A stretch of 60,000 bases of DNA. Origin: Polytrichum commune (lineage: Eukaryota > Streptophyta > Polytrichopsida > Polytrichales > Polytrichaceae). Within the stretch, counting starts at the first letter, position 1. Every line of letters starts with the position of its first letter. The position numbers were made by a program, and so were the translations under genes. The DNA lies in assembly GCA_950295325.1 (NCBI GenBank), contig OX485803.1:51849554-51909553 (forward strand). Reading direction: 5' to 3'. The notes beneath the pieces are model-generated. The model saw nothing but the letters and a program-made list of their open reading frames with translations, was not told the DNA's origin and made no database searches. Of the stretch, positions 1 through 12,715 are shown one piece after another.

Positions 1-719
1 TTTATAACTAGTTTGTTTCTTAGAATGTCTTAATAAATTATATTTTAGTCTACACATTATAGATTTTGTCCTCATTAAAAACACTACGTCTCAATGTAAG
101 TCCGCTTTACTCTATAACACGTGACCAAGGCTTTCCAAAAAGCGACATGAATTTATCTCAGTTGTCGTCTTTGGAAGGCCGATCAAGACCACGATAAAAT
201 CATCTAAATTAGAGGGAGTCTAATTTTGAATCCGGTTTTTGAATATGTTTTCATTGTGGATTTGCTGATGCAACACAATTTCTATCGTGTAAATCTAATA
301 GGCAGAAGTTGGAGAACATGAAAAATGAACCAAACAACATCTACACACCTTATTGAGGTCTTCTTATAGAAAACGCGTGTTTCCTCGCAACCGTCTGGGT
401 GCCATTGTGTAGGATACTTTAATGGTTCGATACAAAGTGGTATGAATTTGGCAAGTTTTGGAAATTACTTTGACACTGCAAAAAGTGACGACTTCCACAA
501 CAAAAACATGGAATTTGGGGAAAATTAATAAATAATAAATAAATACATAGGGGGTCTCTTGATGTACCGTACACCAAAAATTAAAATTCTCCATTAAATG
601 AAACCTCAATGCTTGCAATGAGGTGCACCTAAAAAGTGCCACCCCAATGTTTTGAACTTTGTCAGTTTGCAAAACTTTAAATTGGACAAATCCAAATAGT
701 AGATGTTCTCACAACGCAG
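1..719. other. AT-rich non-coding stretch
   Basis: Nothing recognisable. The 102-codon minus-strand open frame at 364-672 shows no familiar motif and has no coding-like context, so I treat it as chance. Confidence 0.5.
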
Positions 720-722
720 TTA

Positions 723-1223
723 GGGCCGCTTCACACTATGGTTGTCCAAGTCGAGAGGCCGTGGGATTGAATGGCCAAACTCTGTTGAGAGTCCAAAGAA
801 ATGGGCTGAAAATAGATAGCCAATAAATAATAGGAATTGGAGCCTTCGGGCGGGGAGAGAGGGAGAGAGGGAGGGAGGGAGGGAGGGAGAGAGAGAGAGA
901 GAGAGCATCCCACTTTATTCCCTGCTTAAAACAACCCCTCCAATCTAACGGCCAAGATCTTTTCAGTTTTTTATTTTGCAATAGAACAAAATCGACAACC
1001 TTTCGACCATAGTTTGGGTTTCCAATCTTGTCTGGCCCAAACTTCCTTCGAGAGTCCGTCGCCTTGGTCAAAAAGTAATGCCATGCAAACATTTTGAAGA
1101 GTGATGGTCTTTGGACTTGGACCTCCAGTGTGAAAGGTTGAGAGGCTGAATTTTTGATTTTTTGCAATCTGATTGGTGGAAATCAACGGCCTCTCGACCT
1201 TTGGCCATAGTGTGAAGTGGCCC
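723..1223. mobile_element. PIF/Harbinger-type (Tourist-like) MITE, 501 bp
   Basis: The ends are imperfect inverted repeats of about 40 bp. The left end reads GGGCCGCTTCACACTATGG and the right end, reverse-complemented, reads GGGCCACTTCACACTATGG; both continue to a shared CGAGAGGCCGT. The element is flanked on both sides by TTA (720-722 and 1224-1226), the 3-bp target duplication typical of PIF/Harbinger elements. There is no transposase inside. A purine-rich GGGA/GA tract lies at about 855-905. The end sequence matches the MITEs at 35.1 and 46.0 kb, but the interior differs, so it is a relative rather than the same subfamily. Confidence 0.85.
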
Positions 1224-1226
1224 TTA

Positions 1227-2049
1227 ATGTTGTTGCCTCACATTTTCAATTCTATACGATTTTATGGGGAACTCCAAGTCAGCCTCGTGACCTTATTGTG
1301 ATTAAAATCTCCCCAGGCAGAGCGTTTGCTTCTTGTTGGGCGACTGTTGAATGGATTTCCTTAAGGGCCAACACCCTACTACCCGACATGGTGTCACTAG
1401 TCCATCAATATTAAAAAAAACCCTTGAACTACACAAATTTATGGGTTATTTTATTGTTTCATTTTGTATAGGGAATAGTACTAACCCTGCTTGGCAACTT
1501 ATTGTGAAAATTTGAGTCAACTCCATTAAGTAAAGGTCACCATTCGAGTCTCTTGATAATTTTGGGGGTCATACATGACCCCAAATTATGGAATCAGGGG
1601 TTAATGAGCTAAGATTAGGTACGAAGGTTGTCATGCAATGTGAGTCATTGATCAACATTTCAATGGCTTTGATCAAGGGTGAAGCATTTCTTAGGAGTTG
1701 TTACACCATGGGTCATGAAGTCGTCCCAAGGTATCGTAGATTTTGTGATTGTTATTGAACTCATCCCAGGTCCACTTCAGTTTACGCCAAGGGAAAGATG
1801 TCAGAGCGACCATGGAGTTCGAGGTACTCAAAAGTCCTACGTTACCCATTGACATGGTCCAACAGGTTTTGCGGTGAGAGAGGCAAAAGAGGTGCTATGA
1901 TAGAAAAAAGGTAGGGGCCCATGGCAGAGAAATGATGTTATAATGATTTTTTTGAGGGGAAGAGAAGATGAAGACAAGGGAAGACAAGAGAATATCCAAA
2001 CTTTATTTCATTTTATTTGGGAATTTCCGTATTTGGGAATATACTTAAA
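1227..2049. other. Non-coding stretch
   Basis: No gene recognised. A short perfect inverted word (GGGGTCAT..ATGACCCC) sits near 1565-1583. The far end of the family-B repeat that follows should lie in this interval, but I could not find it. Confidence 0.4.
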
Positions 2050-2233
2050 AATTTGACACATTCAGTTTTGGGTGCATGGTCATTCCTCTTGGTCCACATT
2101 CGGTTTACACCTAGTGAGGGGCCCAAAGGCTTTGTAAATTGATTTCTTAAGACATCGGACCATGGAAGTTGGACCATGGAAAAAGGCCATCTTCCATGGT
2201 TCGACTTCATGGTCTATGGTGTAAACCGGCCCC
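2050..2233 (-). mobile_element. Family-B MITE fragment (Harbinger-like end)
   Basis: Its reverse complement aligns along most of its length with 18947-19105, sharing for example GGTTTACACCTAGT, GGGGCCCAAAGGC and TCGGACCATGGAAGT. The right end, reverse-complemented, begins GGGGCCGGTTTACACCAT and is followed by TTA at 2234-2236. The opposite end is not recognisable, so the copy is partial or its other end has diverged. Confidence 0.6.
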
Positions 2234-2242
2234 TTAGTCACA

Positions 2243-2280
2243 TCTCTCTCTCTCTCTCTCTCCTCTCTCCCCTCCTCTCT
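2243..2280. repeat. (CT)n microsatellite
   Basis: An imperfect CT run directly follows the end of the family-B repeat. Confidence 0.9.
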
Positions 2281-3763
2281 ATTTGCTCTTGTTATTGCCT
2301 TTAAACTATGTAAATAATAATAAAATGACACTCTTACAAATTGACTAAACTTCCTACAAAGTTTGGAATGCTTAATAGGCTCTACACCGATGTTGGACAC
2401 TACATTGTACTTGACCATGAGATAACCAACCATTGTCAAGGAAGTTACCACGCTCCACAATTTAGGGTTTTCATGACCTAATGTAGCCACTACACCTTAC
2501 TAACTAATACTTAAACCCTAAACACCTCCATGTGGAGACTCTTTTACATGCTTGGAGGAGAGCATGCTTGGCTTAGTTTTTTCACTAAGGCTCAATAGAA
2601 ACATACTAAGTGTGGAAACTCGTGGTGTTTGGTGCACGAGAAGTTCTTACCATTCAAGAAAGTTACACAATATGGCAAAAGAGCATGTTTGTACACTCAA
2701 TATTGTGTATCGAGTGTAATTGTTTGCAACCTCTCAATGAACTTGATAGGTGAGATAAATGTGTGACATGGATTGCAATTGAGCCTAGCTGAAGACACAT
2801 GACACATGCTTTTCTAACACACAAATGTATGTTTGGGTTGCTCTTCACATATTGAACACCAGCAATAGTGCATTGCTCATGTTTGAATGGTCTTTTACTC
2901 TTGAAATATTACACTAGTGAAAGTTATAATGTTGCTTTGACTAGTGATTTGATGTATGCACAAATTTCATAACAATAATTGAGACATTAAGAATGTCTTC
3001 TAAAAAATAACAAATGAGGTGTGTAAGCCTACATATCACATCATTGCTCTATTACTTGGTTGTAACAATAATCATTGTGCATAGTATGGTCATGTGTTGG
3101 ACTATCTTTTGAACATAGTTGCCATAAGAGATGGATATTTGATACCAAGGTATTTATCATAACATTATAGTACTTGATTTTATACCTTTATTCTAACCCT
3201 TGCTACTAAACTTGGATTTGAAAGCAAAGAAATATAGCAGGGTATCTACATGCATATTCTTTGTTGAAATTCCAATCAACTTACTAGTTGCGTAGGACAT
3301 AGCACTAAACCCTTGATTACAATATTGGATGCTACGTTTAGTGATGCAATAGACAAGAAATCCCACCCACCCTTGCTTCATCTTGATGAAGAATATAAAG
3401 GACAAGGCCTTTGACAAGAAGAAAATCAAGCTCTGAGTTCAAAAAGCTTTGAAAAAAAAAAAAACCCTCTCTCTCTCCCAAAGTTGATTGAAATAAAGTA
3501 CACTAAACGTTTGATTAGTGTGGTCCACACTATCCATCATTGGACCCACACTAATTATTTCACAATCATTGAGTGACAACTACAAAAAAATGCCACATAA
3601 TGCTCGGTGCCACGTGACAAATCATGACGACCACTCTAATCAACATGGCACACCGACTCCAATGCAACACTAAATTAAACATTTAGTGTTGCTAGTAAGA
3701 GATGAGGTTTGGCACCCATTTTATGAATCAAAGAGGGCATTCTCTAGAAGTGTTTACTATATT
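2281..3763. other. Non-coding stretch
   Basis: No gene or structured element recognised. Short open frames on the minus strand (2663-2848, 3193-3429) show no domain. An A-rich run followed by CT repeats lies near 3452-3477. Confidence 0.4.
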
Positions 3764-3794
3764 CCCCCCCCCCCCCCACACACACACACACACA
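3764..3794. repeat. C14 tract followed by (AC)n
   Basis: Fourteen C are followed directly by about eight AC units. The same compound structure recurs at 18376-18402. Confidence 0.95.
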
Positions 3795-6700
3795 TTCACC
3801 GTTTAGCTTTATAATTTCACACGTTTTATTACTAGGCTGTGTTGGGCCCCATGCTAAGGTAACTAACTCACTCATAGTCACACGTTGGAATAGGAAGCGG
3901 CCACGCCACTTGCAAAGTGGACATGATGAGTTCTAACCAACTCGATGATGCCGGGCACTCACAATTAGTGTGGGTCATAACTACCTTGGAAGCATCCCCT
4001 TCGCGGTTCTCGGGCATTATTGCCCATGCCACTCGTTCAGTCCAAAACTTCAAAATCACGATCATCAACAAAGCCCAACCATACCACCCTACCGTCCGTA
4101 CCAAATGGTGGTATAATTCATTCATTGTCGCAAGTTGGAATCCTCAAGTTATGCGCAAAAGTCGGAAAATTAAATTACAATGCACTCACATGTGACTCGC
4201 TTGTAGTACACCGGTTATGATGTTTAGTGTCACGCACACTATTTGCAAAGGGCCCACACTAGATGCCTGGAGGTTTCCAAGTGTCACGTCCGTTGATCGC
4301 CAATACGACACTAATTGTGAAACAAGTAACTCTTTTAGTTGGGAAAACTATATAACATTATGACATTTAGTGTACCACATCAGGCTACTTCATATGATAG
4401 TTTTGCAGTTTAGTATGCAAGGGGAGGATATTCTCAAGCATATTGATGCCATGTGTGCACTTTAGTCCACTCGGAGACCGTTGTGTAACATAGGTAGACA
4501 CCTCATAATGCTATTGAACGTACTTGTGCCAAGATGTCAGTAAACGAACTCGAACGTTGATCGTCATGAGATGACGGTAACAATGAAGTTGTTCAACATT
4601 AGTGTAATCTACCATACGCCTCCAAATAGGGTAATTGACACTATGATACATGTGACACCAAACACCATAAACGGCGTAATACTTGACTCGCTTCAATTAG
4701 TTTGCACAAACTAATTGATAAGCGAATGATAGCATTGATGCACCAATCCGGAAGGTCGGATTGGCAACTTCTTTGTTTTTGAGATACCTTTGGCTCTTCT
4801 TCTTCTATTCCCTTCCTTTTTGGGGAGATTGGCACTTCTATGTTTAAGATACCTTTGCCTTTGCCTTTTTTCTTTTTCTTTGTGTTTTTTTCTTTTCTTT
4901 TCCTTTCCCGAGATCCCCCGTACACACCCACCCCACCTGCCCATGATGTGTTGCCATTCATGAGTGAGTACCGGCACACCAAATGATGTGGCCCGGTGGA
5001 GGGGTGAAGTTTCGTGACACCTAAGGTAGCCGAGTCTTAAATGGTTACTTATGCCGACTTCGTCTAGGATGAGAAACACGCAATTAAGTTACTAATGTTC
5101 TCCCTCTTTATTATGACACGTTTGGGAGACACACAAAAAGTTGTATTATCGAGGCTTCGTCTTTTCATTGATATGATAAATGGCGTAAAGTTGTCGTATT
5201 ATCGAGGGAATACGAAAACATAAGTAACATGAGCTTCAAAATATATACAACAGGTTTAAGCAATGTAGATGGTATGAAGTAATAACTTATAACTCCAAAT
5301 GAATATAAATATTCTTAAGAACTCTTGAAATAGAAGTCCAAAGATCTACGGTGTTGTCCACTCAAGTTAACAACTGTCATCTTATCTAAATTCTCTACTA
5401 ACTTTACAAAACTAATCATTTCGTAAACACCAAAACATAAACACTTCTCTAATGAGAAACTAAACAACGACGATGCATGACGTTTAGCAACATACTAGGC
5501 AGGAGGTCACTCTAACCCTAACCATGTTCATTCTGCATTAGTAACCCTAATTATCATTGAGTTCCCAATGATAAGCGAAGTTCCCAAGTGAAAATGGATG
5601 TATTTTAGATGTACATAACATAGATGAGAGGAATCTTAGCATTAACTACGTCTTTAATATGACAAAACGGAGATTCTAAATGTCGCATCATCAAGTGTCG
5701 TAGTCGTATAAAAGAGGGAGTTTTGAACTAAAAATGTTTGGTCCCGCAAAAGAGTGTCGTAATATCAAGGGCGTTGTATAAACGAGTGTCGTATTAACAA
5801 GGTTAGATTGTACGGAATGGTAATTAAATCCCAATGGCAGCCGTAGCTGCCATTTTGTTCCCTCATGTTTTGGGGGGTTTAGGGGAATACTTTCCTCATT
5901 ATCAAATCGAGTTCTTGTGCTCATGAAGTGGTTGTAATATGCATAATATTATTCAACCATGTGGGTTGGTTCCATGGCTCTAGAATATGTTAGTTTTATT
6001 TCGTGCCCCTCAAACAAAATAAGAAGTTCCATTTACTATTCATAGATTCATGCTATTTGAAAATGGGGGTGGAGTTATGTTCCCAACGTTGTGCACGAAA
6101 ATTGTTGTGCATCTTGGCAATATTCACAAGAAACATTGTTCATCCTAGTATAATTATCTAAGAATACTATTCATAGCAGCACTATCATTGAAAATACCGA
6201 CACTATTCACAATGCTTTTACTATTCATACATACACTATTCATTATTTGTACCAATATTATTTTCTTCCTATTTTCTAAGTTTCTTCCCATGAAGATAAG
6301 ATAGTGAAGGCTTGTGTCATATGCTGAATGTAGAATGGAGCACAATCATACAATTGAATGACGTTATGTGCGTCACGCCCCAATGATGAAGATTATTGCG
6401 AGCCTAGAATGCTTATTATATTTGAGCATGCATGCCAAGCTCTTTTAGGTAATTATTCTTGGAGCTGCACCAAAATACATATCACTCATGTTTAAGTTAA
6501 GTACCCGATTAGGGTAGGTAACTGGTTTAGACGTATCTATCTTACCACATAGATGGACGAAAACATTGTATAGCCCATGGATATCAATTTAAAGCCAATT
6601 TGACTCCTAAATTGGAGTCAACGACGCGGATTTGATTTAGTGGGACCCAATTGGAATGCAACAACAAGCTTGGGAGGAGGAAGCTTTTATGGCACCCTCC

Positions 6701-6949
6701 ATGGTAGGTGCGAATAACAAACTTATGGAGGTGATGTGTAGTAGTAGTATTTATATGGGTGGCATGATTAAGTAAGATTACTCTTTAAATAAACTAGGGC
6801 TTGAAATTCGTTACGAGGGGAATAGTTTGGTAGGTAGGCTACCAAACTTTATTTGCCCGGTGTCATTTGATGCGAGTGTTACGGGGACGTAATAAGGTGG
6901 GACTAAACGAAGGTGCTCCACACTATTTCTCATGGGCTCTTGACTATTG
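3795..6949. other. Non-coding stretch rich in TTTAGTGT/ACACTAA words
   Basis: No gene recognised. The words TTTAGTGT and ACACTAA recur, as at 3504-3525, about 3675 and about 4365, resembling the ends of the CACTA-like MITEs at 46.6 and 49.1 kb, but I could not pair them into an element. A roughly 75-bp imperfect duplication containing GAGATACCTTTGG / AAGATACCTTTGC lies at about 4755-4865. Confidence 0.35.
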
Positions 6950-6951
6950 TA

Positions 6952-7085
6952 GAGGGCTCTCTATTCCGACTCAAAATAATTATTTGCTCTTCAAAATTTG
7001 TTACATGTCATGTTCACATTCGATAAGACCTATCCCGTGTCGGAACTACATTCTGGCATATGTATAGTTGAAATAGAGAGCCCTC
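6952..7085. mobile_element. Short inverted-repeat element with TA flanks (134 bp)
   Basis: The ends are perfect inverted repeats, GAGGGCTCTCTATT and its complement, with TA on both sides (6950-6951, 7086-7087) as expected for a mariner/Stowaway-type insertion. The inverted match runs a few bases past the TA (ATTGTA...TACAAT), so the exact boundary is uncertain. No coding content. Confidence 0.5.
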
Positions 7086-7087
7086 TA

Positions 7088-7940
7088 CAATATGCTAAAA
7101 TCATTTGGGAAAAAAATCAAATCATGTTGGGAAGGCCTTCAACTACGGGAAAGAAAAGATTATCAACAACTTTGAGGCATTTTGACCAGCCAACAATCTC
7201 ATGTATCATCGGTTGAATTTTGAGATTTCTTGAAACTTCAAGGTGCCTAATGTGGGCTAAGTTGATCATGCTTAGGTGTCACACCATTCTTGGAAGTGTT
7301 CGGTTGTATTGTGTGCATCCTAGAGAGTTGCCTTGCACTTTGCTTCGGCTCTTGGTGGCCTTGCATGTTTGCATGCAACAAAACAATATTAGTTCATTTT
7401 TCTTCTGTAAGAAAAACAAAAAGATTAAGTGCACCCATAATGGAATAGAGTTTTGATGTGGTGAGATCCATAGTTAAATTATCTTAGACCATCCAAACTC
7501 CATTGCCATGGCAAACAAGAAACAAACACATACGCAATGTTCATAACAAGGCATCATACACATACTATAAACAAAACATGGACATTTTGCATTCATAACA
7601 TTACTCATAGCCTAGCTTTTCTTTTCTTTTCTTTGTCCATTCTTATAAATAAGCATATTATTACATGCTACCTACCTTTAGGTAATAGTGAGTGTGTTAG
7701 TGTTGGTTGTTGGTAGCAAGCATGGCTACATATTATATGAATGTCTAGGTCGGTTAAAAACATTATTGTTCAAGCTAATATAGCCCACTTTTGTCCACCT
7801 AATTGTCACATGTCAAAAATTGATTGATTGTAGGATGCAAACATCATTCTCATATTTAGACTCAAAATAATGAATATTTGGATGAAATGTGCAAGGCTTC
7901 TTTTTGCACTCGTCACAAGCCAAAAGAAAGGCATATGTAT
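7088..7940. other. Non-coding stretch
   Basis: Nothing recognised. A short TTTTCTTTTCTTTTCTTT tract lies near 7616-7634. Confidence 0.4.
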
Positions 7941-8354
7941 ATCATGGGGAGGTCACTCCATTGTCAAGTTGAAAACCACGTGCGAACAAAAAAAATCTAC
8001 TTTTTCTAAGTTGCATCAACAAAATGGGTCAAACTTTTATCAAAAAAAATTTATGAGTACATATACGTGGTATCTATTACATAGTAAAAATTGATAACGA
8101 AATTTGATAATTTTTTTTCTTCTAGAAAACATATTGTTTCTAACTAGAATGACGCAGAATTAAACTAAAAACATTACTAGAAAAAATGGAGATGACTAAA
8201 ATTCAAAAAAATATACAAAATATATTATCAGTGGATATGTACATATAGAAAAAATATCATAATTTTTAAAATTATCTATGGCATATAATATAGGGGTAGC
8301 AAACTTTGTTCGCACGTGGTTTTCAACTTGACAATGGAGTGACCTCCCCGTGAT
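7941..8354. mobile_element. Long-armed inverted repeat (50-bp arms) beside an (AT)n tract
   Basis: The arms at 7941-7990 and 8305-8354 are inverted copies with a single mismatch over 50 bp, separated by about 314 bp of AT-rich DNA. The outermost stable part starts GGGGAGGTCACTCC. The right arm abuts an (AT)n microsatellite. This is a likely non-autonomous DNA transposon (MITE). The near identity of the arms suggests recent origin or gene conversion. No clear target duplication is seen because the outer flanks are themselves AT-rich. Confidence 0.65.
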
Positions 8355-8355
8355 G

Positions 8356-8375
8356 TATATATATATATATATATA
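8356..8375. repeat. (TA)n microsatellite
   Basis: A pure TA run immediately outside the right arm of the inverted repeat. Confidence 0.9.
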
Positions 8376-9948
8376 ATCATCCCGTCAAGAAAATATCCCC
8401 TCGACCATTATCCATCACCCATATCCCATAACTATGGACAAACAATGTTGTATCCTGTAGTATATAAGCCATGCTTTGATTTCAAAATGACTTAGGGGAC
8501 AGAAGTGAACTTCTACACTTGTAAGTGGCACCTCACTAAACCCACTTTGAGTATGTGTTGAGTTTTCAATGTGAATTTGATCACTAAAGAGAGTTTCACT
8601 AAAGGGTCTCCGAGTAGACTTGAATTAACTAAAAGTTGCAACAACTCCCCATAAAGTAAGATCCATTCATGTTTCTAAAAGCAATAGCAAGTCTCAATTT
8701 CAATACAACCTACATTACATAAACAAGTGTTAAATAATGTTGTAGACAAACAACTTGTGAGGTCAATTTTAGTTTGATGTAAGTAATTTGAGTGTTTGGA
8801 AGGAATCACCAAGGGGGACACCTAAAGAGGTTGGCAAAAAAGGTCATTGACTTTTGCACTTGAATTCTACAATCAAATTAGATGCAGATTACCACTAATT
8901 TCCACCAACAAAAACCATAAGGATGAGAGATAATATGGATGTAGAAAAGTAATTTACGTGATCAATCCTTACATGAGCAACTATGAATCATGTCAAGTCA
9001 TAATTGTGGTTTGGTGTGAGATGGGTGTTTAGAACCAAACAATAGGGGTGAAGCATAGCAGGGTTGGCTAAAGGTTAGTAATCATTGCATCATACGCCCT
9101 ACAAATAAATATGATGTGGGCTACCATTGGGCCACTAACTATTTTTTAGTCCACTAAAATGTCATCTTGTTGACAATTTTGCTTCAAAATTGACATGGGA
9201 TGAACTCTCATCGAAGAAATTATGCTTGATGGTTTGTTCTACAACTCTGACCATAGTGTGTTTGTAAATCATAACCATGATTTGTGGAATGTCTATGACA
9301 TCCGGGAAGCTTTATTCTTATTCAGTGGCTTGTCGGTTTTTAATCCTTATTTATGGAAGTTGTTCAAGTCACATAGTTTGATGATTCTTCTTGGAGAGTG
9401 AACATTGAGATGTTCTCACAGGTGGTGAACCATGTGGTGCACACTATAATTTCTTTAAAACCGAGAATATTTGATTGTGGTAGCATAATGTGATGATGCA
9501 TGCAAGAGAGCCATGATGTGATGTAATGTAATAAGAATGTGATTTGGTCTAATTTAATGACTCGTTGAGTTGTTAATCCTCGTGTATGAAAGTAAGGAGG
9601 GTGGATTGAGAGTAAAGAGTTTGATGATTCCTCTCAATATTCACTATTGAGAAGAATAGGTGCACAATTTTGTTCAATCTTTGTTTGCTTTTATCAAACT
9701 AGACTATCAAATTTGCCTCAAGATGCCATTGGGAAGGAATCCAAGGTTCGGTAGACCAAGGAGGGATCCCCACCAACTCTCCATCACATCTTTATTTGGT
9801 TCTCAAGGTTCACAAAGACATGAACCTTCTTGAGACGTACAAATTTTAAATTGTTTCCCTTAGGCTATGTAAGTTTTGAAGATATTCACTGTGTATTTTT
9901 TATATATGGGCGATTGAATTGTGAATAATATGCAAAGAATAATCGATC
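8376..9948. other. Non-coding stretch
   Basis: No gene, RNA or structured repeat recognised. Confidence 0.4.
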
Positions 9949-10341
9949 TTGTGTTGTAATTTGTTTTTGGAAGTGGTCTTTCACTTTGTGTTATTTATAG
10001 AAATTTATAGTTCTTATTTTCTTACACTTCAATCAATCGAGGATGAGTTTGTACGTATGGCATCGCTAAATCAAGTGAATAAGCCACTTTCAAATAGTGA
10101 ACATTCACCTTCCAATGATGATTTATTGGACTCCCAAGAAGTTTAACAACGTGCACCTATGAGAACTCGTGCACGGATATATGACAAGAAGTTTAGACTG
10201 TCTTGGAGAATTGGTAGAAAATGCCTCACGTATATGAAACCACATAGTGTGCCAACACATGGTTATGTGAAATATTTTGCGTGTGGTGAATTTTGTATTA
10301 ACTCACCATGGGGTTTGGGAGCATGTTGCAAAAGTATGTAG
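9949..10341 (+). pseudogene. Possible decayed coding remnant, unidentified
   Basis: Two short plus-strand open frames in the same reading frame (9949-10146 and 10159-10341) are separated by one stop codon and a few codons. The joined text includes an acidic, Ser-rich stretch followed by APMRTRAR. A TRARs-like motif of that kind is often seen in plant retrotransposon polyproteins, but this alone is weak evidence. No catalytic motif is present. It could equally be chance. Confidence 0.2.
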
Positions 10342-11940
10342 AAATCGTCCATATGTGACCACCAAAAAAACAATGATCACAATCCGCGATGGTAGATAAG
10401 AGGCCCTTCATTTCCTCCAACTGGTTTGGTTTCCATCACTAGTCATGGTCAAAGTGCTATTGAAAAAAAACATGTAGAGATTACCACTTGCATGAAGATC
10501 TTGTAATTTACAATAATTACATATCACTCTATTATTAGTTATGAAAGAGAGTTGAAAATGCAGAAACTAAAATCAAAGCCAAAGGGTTAGAATGCAAACC
10601 ACAAATATAAACACAAGGAGAAGGTTACAAGTGGCCACAAGTAAGTATGCGGCTCTAAGAAACTCCAAGCTATTGCAAAGGCCACATCACCATAGCCAAA
10701 TAAGCCAACAACAAAAGATGAAGCTCTAAAGGGAGGTAGTAGTTGGGGATTAGAGGCTTGACATGACATTGGGAACAAGACCAAGGGGAACGCGACCACG
10801 GAGATAGAGCCACACATAATGCATGGAAAACGTGTGGTCTTACGATATATAAGCCATGAGAATAGGGTAGGCAAATACGTTAATATGGAAAATTTTAATG
10901 AACAAAGGAGATTACGAAACATAAATGCCATCATTTTGGAGAAAAAATTACAAGGATAGCATTAGCAAACAAGTATAGTAGATTTAGTACTCATGAAGAT
11001 ATTGAGAATGTTTTGCTTGCAATTCGATCATATTAAGCCACCTCAACTATGCCTTGAGGATGTGATTCATTCTCAATTAAGTATTAGTTGAGTATATTAC
11101 ACCCACACATATATGTAGCCCCCAAAGATTACAAAATAATATATGTATATATATGTCTAAATAAAGTATATACACATATGAGAAGTGTGATTGTTATGAC
11201 CATATAGGTAAACTCTCATCTACAAGTGTTATAGACTTGCCAAAAGTTAATTAAAAGGGGATAGTGGTTATAGGAAATATAAAATATAGTTAGAATGGGA
11301 AAGACTATATAAAGGAAGATGGTTTTATAAGACACACCTCTTAACATAACAACATAGTTATCTTAGATTTGAATGACAAACCACACTTCAGCTTACTTTG
11401 TATCTCTCCCTATTAGAAAACCTCTTTTGGAATATACTTACAATTTCTTTCTACTCCAAGGTGTGATCTGTTTTTCTCTCTCAAATCCTTTATGAGTTGT
11501 TGGATGTTGTGATAGATTAATGAGTAATCAATTTAGAAGAGAGCAACCTCTTTCGAGCAAACACTCAAGAGAGTAGTATGAGGATGAGATACAAACGCTT
11601 GAGATTTTGGAGAATAATTGGGACTCTGAATTGATATGATGATTGAATCAACCTCAATACATATTGAAGTTTGAGAGATTAAGAGTTCAAGTTTATTCTC
11701 TTCTTCTTTTGTGTTGAAACTCTTAAAAAATGAGCATTAATAAAATTATATTTTATTATGAAAACAATAACTTACTTACTCTAAGTTGAAGTATTTTGCG
11801 GAGTTTAATTACTTAAGAGATTATAGAAGTCTAGTTTTACATTTGAGTCACACGTGAGGTTCTTGTGGAATTGTATGATTAAGTATGTAAAGTATTATAT
11901 TTATTATTATTTCAATGTAGTTGAACATGTCATAACTATG

Positions 11941-11979
<39 letters not shown>

Positions 11980-12715
11980 CAAATATCATACATATGTACT
12001 AAGTGGTAACACTTGAGCTGAAAGAAGAAAAGACACAAGAACATATATCTTCTACCACTTAAGACATTAACATTCAATACTCATTGCTACTATAACTTAT
12101 CAAGAAAGTAAATTGGTACTACTCAAGTTAGCATACTCTTATGATAAATTCAAGGGTCGATGTTGTGAATTGATGCGAGTACCTATATGCATGGATTGAC
12201 ATTGTAAGGCTTACACTATTACGGAAGCCATAAAATAAACTAAGAGTTTGATCTTCTTCATAAAACTTAATTAAGACCTCGAAGAGACCTTTAGTCATCA
12301 ATAATTAAGGATTTTGATTGATGTAATTCTTTTTATAGAATATGAATGGAACTTTATGATTTTGATACACCTCCAAGAACTCATTCCATCTTAGTTGTTT
12401 CTCACAATCAACGAGCCTTAGATTAAGAGTGAAGAAAATTAAGGTTGAGATCTCTCAACTCAAAAGCAATTATATCAAAGTGGAGAAGAAAGGGAGGATG
12501 ACACTTTATCGAGCCTTTACCAAACGCATTGATGAGACACGGTAGTGTCTTGAGAGATGATAAATCAACATAATGTTCCATTATGAGTCTTCTTAGATTA
12601 TTTGCAAAGGAACGACGTACAGAGTTCATCAAGAGTGTCAATTTCTATGGCTTTTTAACACTCATGATATGCTTGTGAATGATGAGCATGGATCCTACAT
12701 CATAATACAAATACA
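10342..12715. other. Non-coding stretch with a (GT)n tract
   Basis: A 115-codon minus-strand open frame at 10587-10934 is hydrophobic and unlike any family I know, so it is probably chance. A (GT)n microsatellite lies at 11944-11974. The DNA just before 12716 may belong to the 5' part of the hAT gene but is too eroded to read. Confidence 0.4.

Noticed and set aside
3504-4370. A full CACTA transposon between ACACTAA and TTTAGTGT words
   Set aside because: The words could not be paired into matching arms with a target duplication, and no transposase is present.
10587-10934. Small membrane protein
   Set aside because: Hydrophobic but without a recognisable family, and in a region with no other coding signal.
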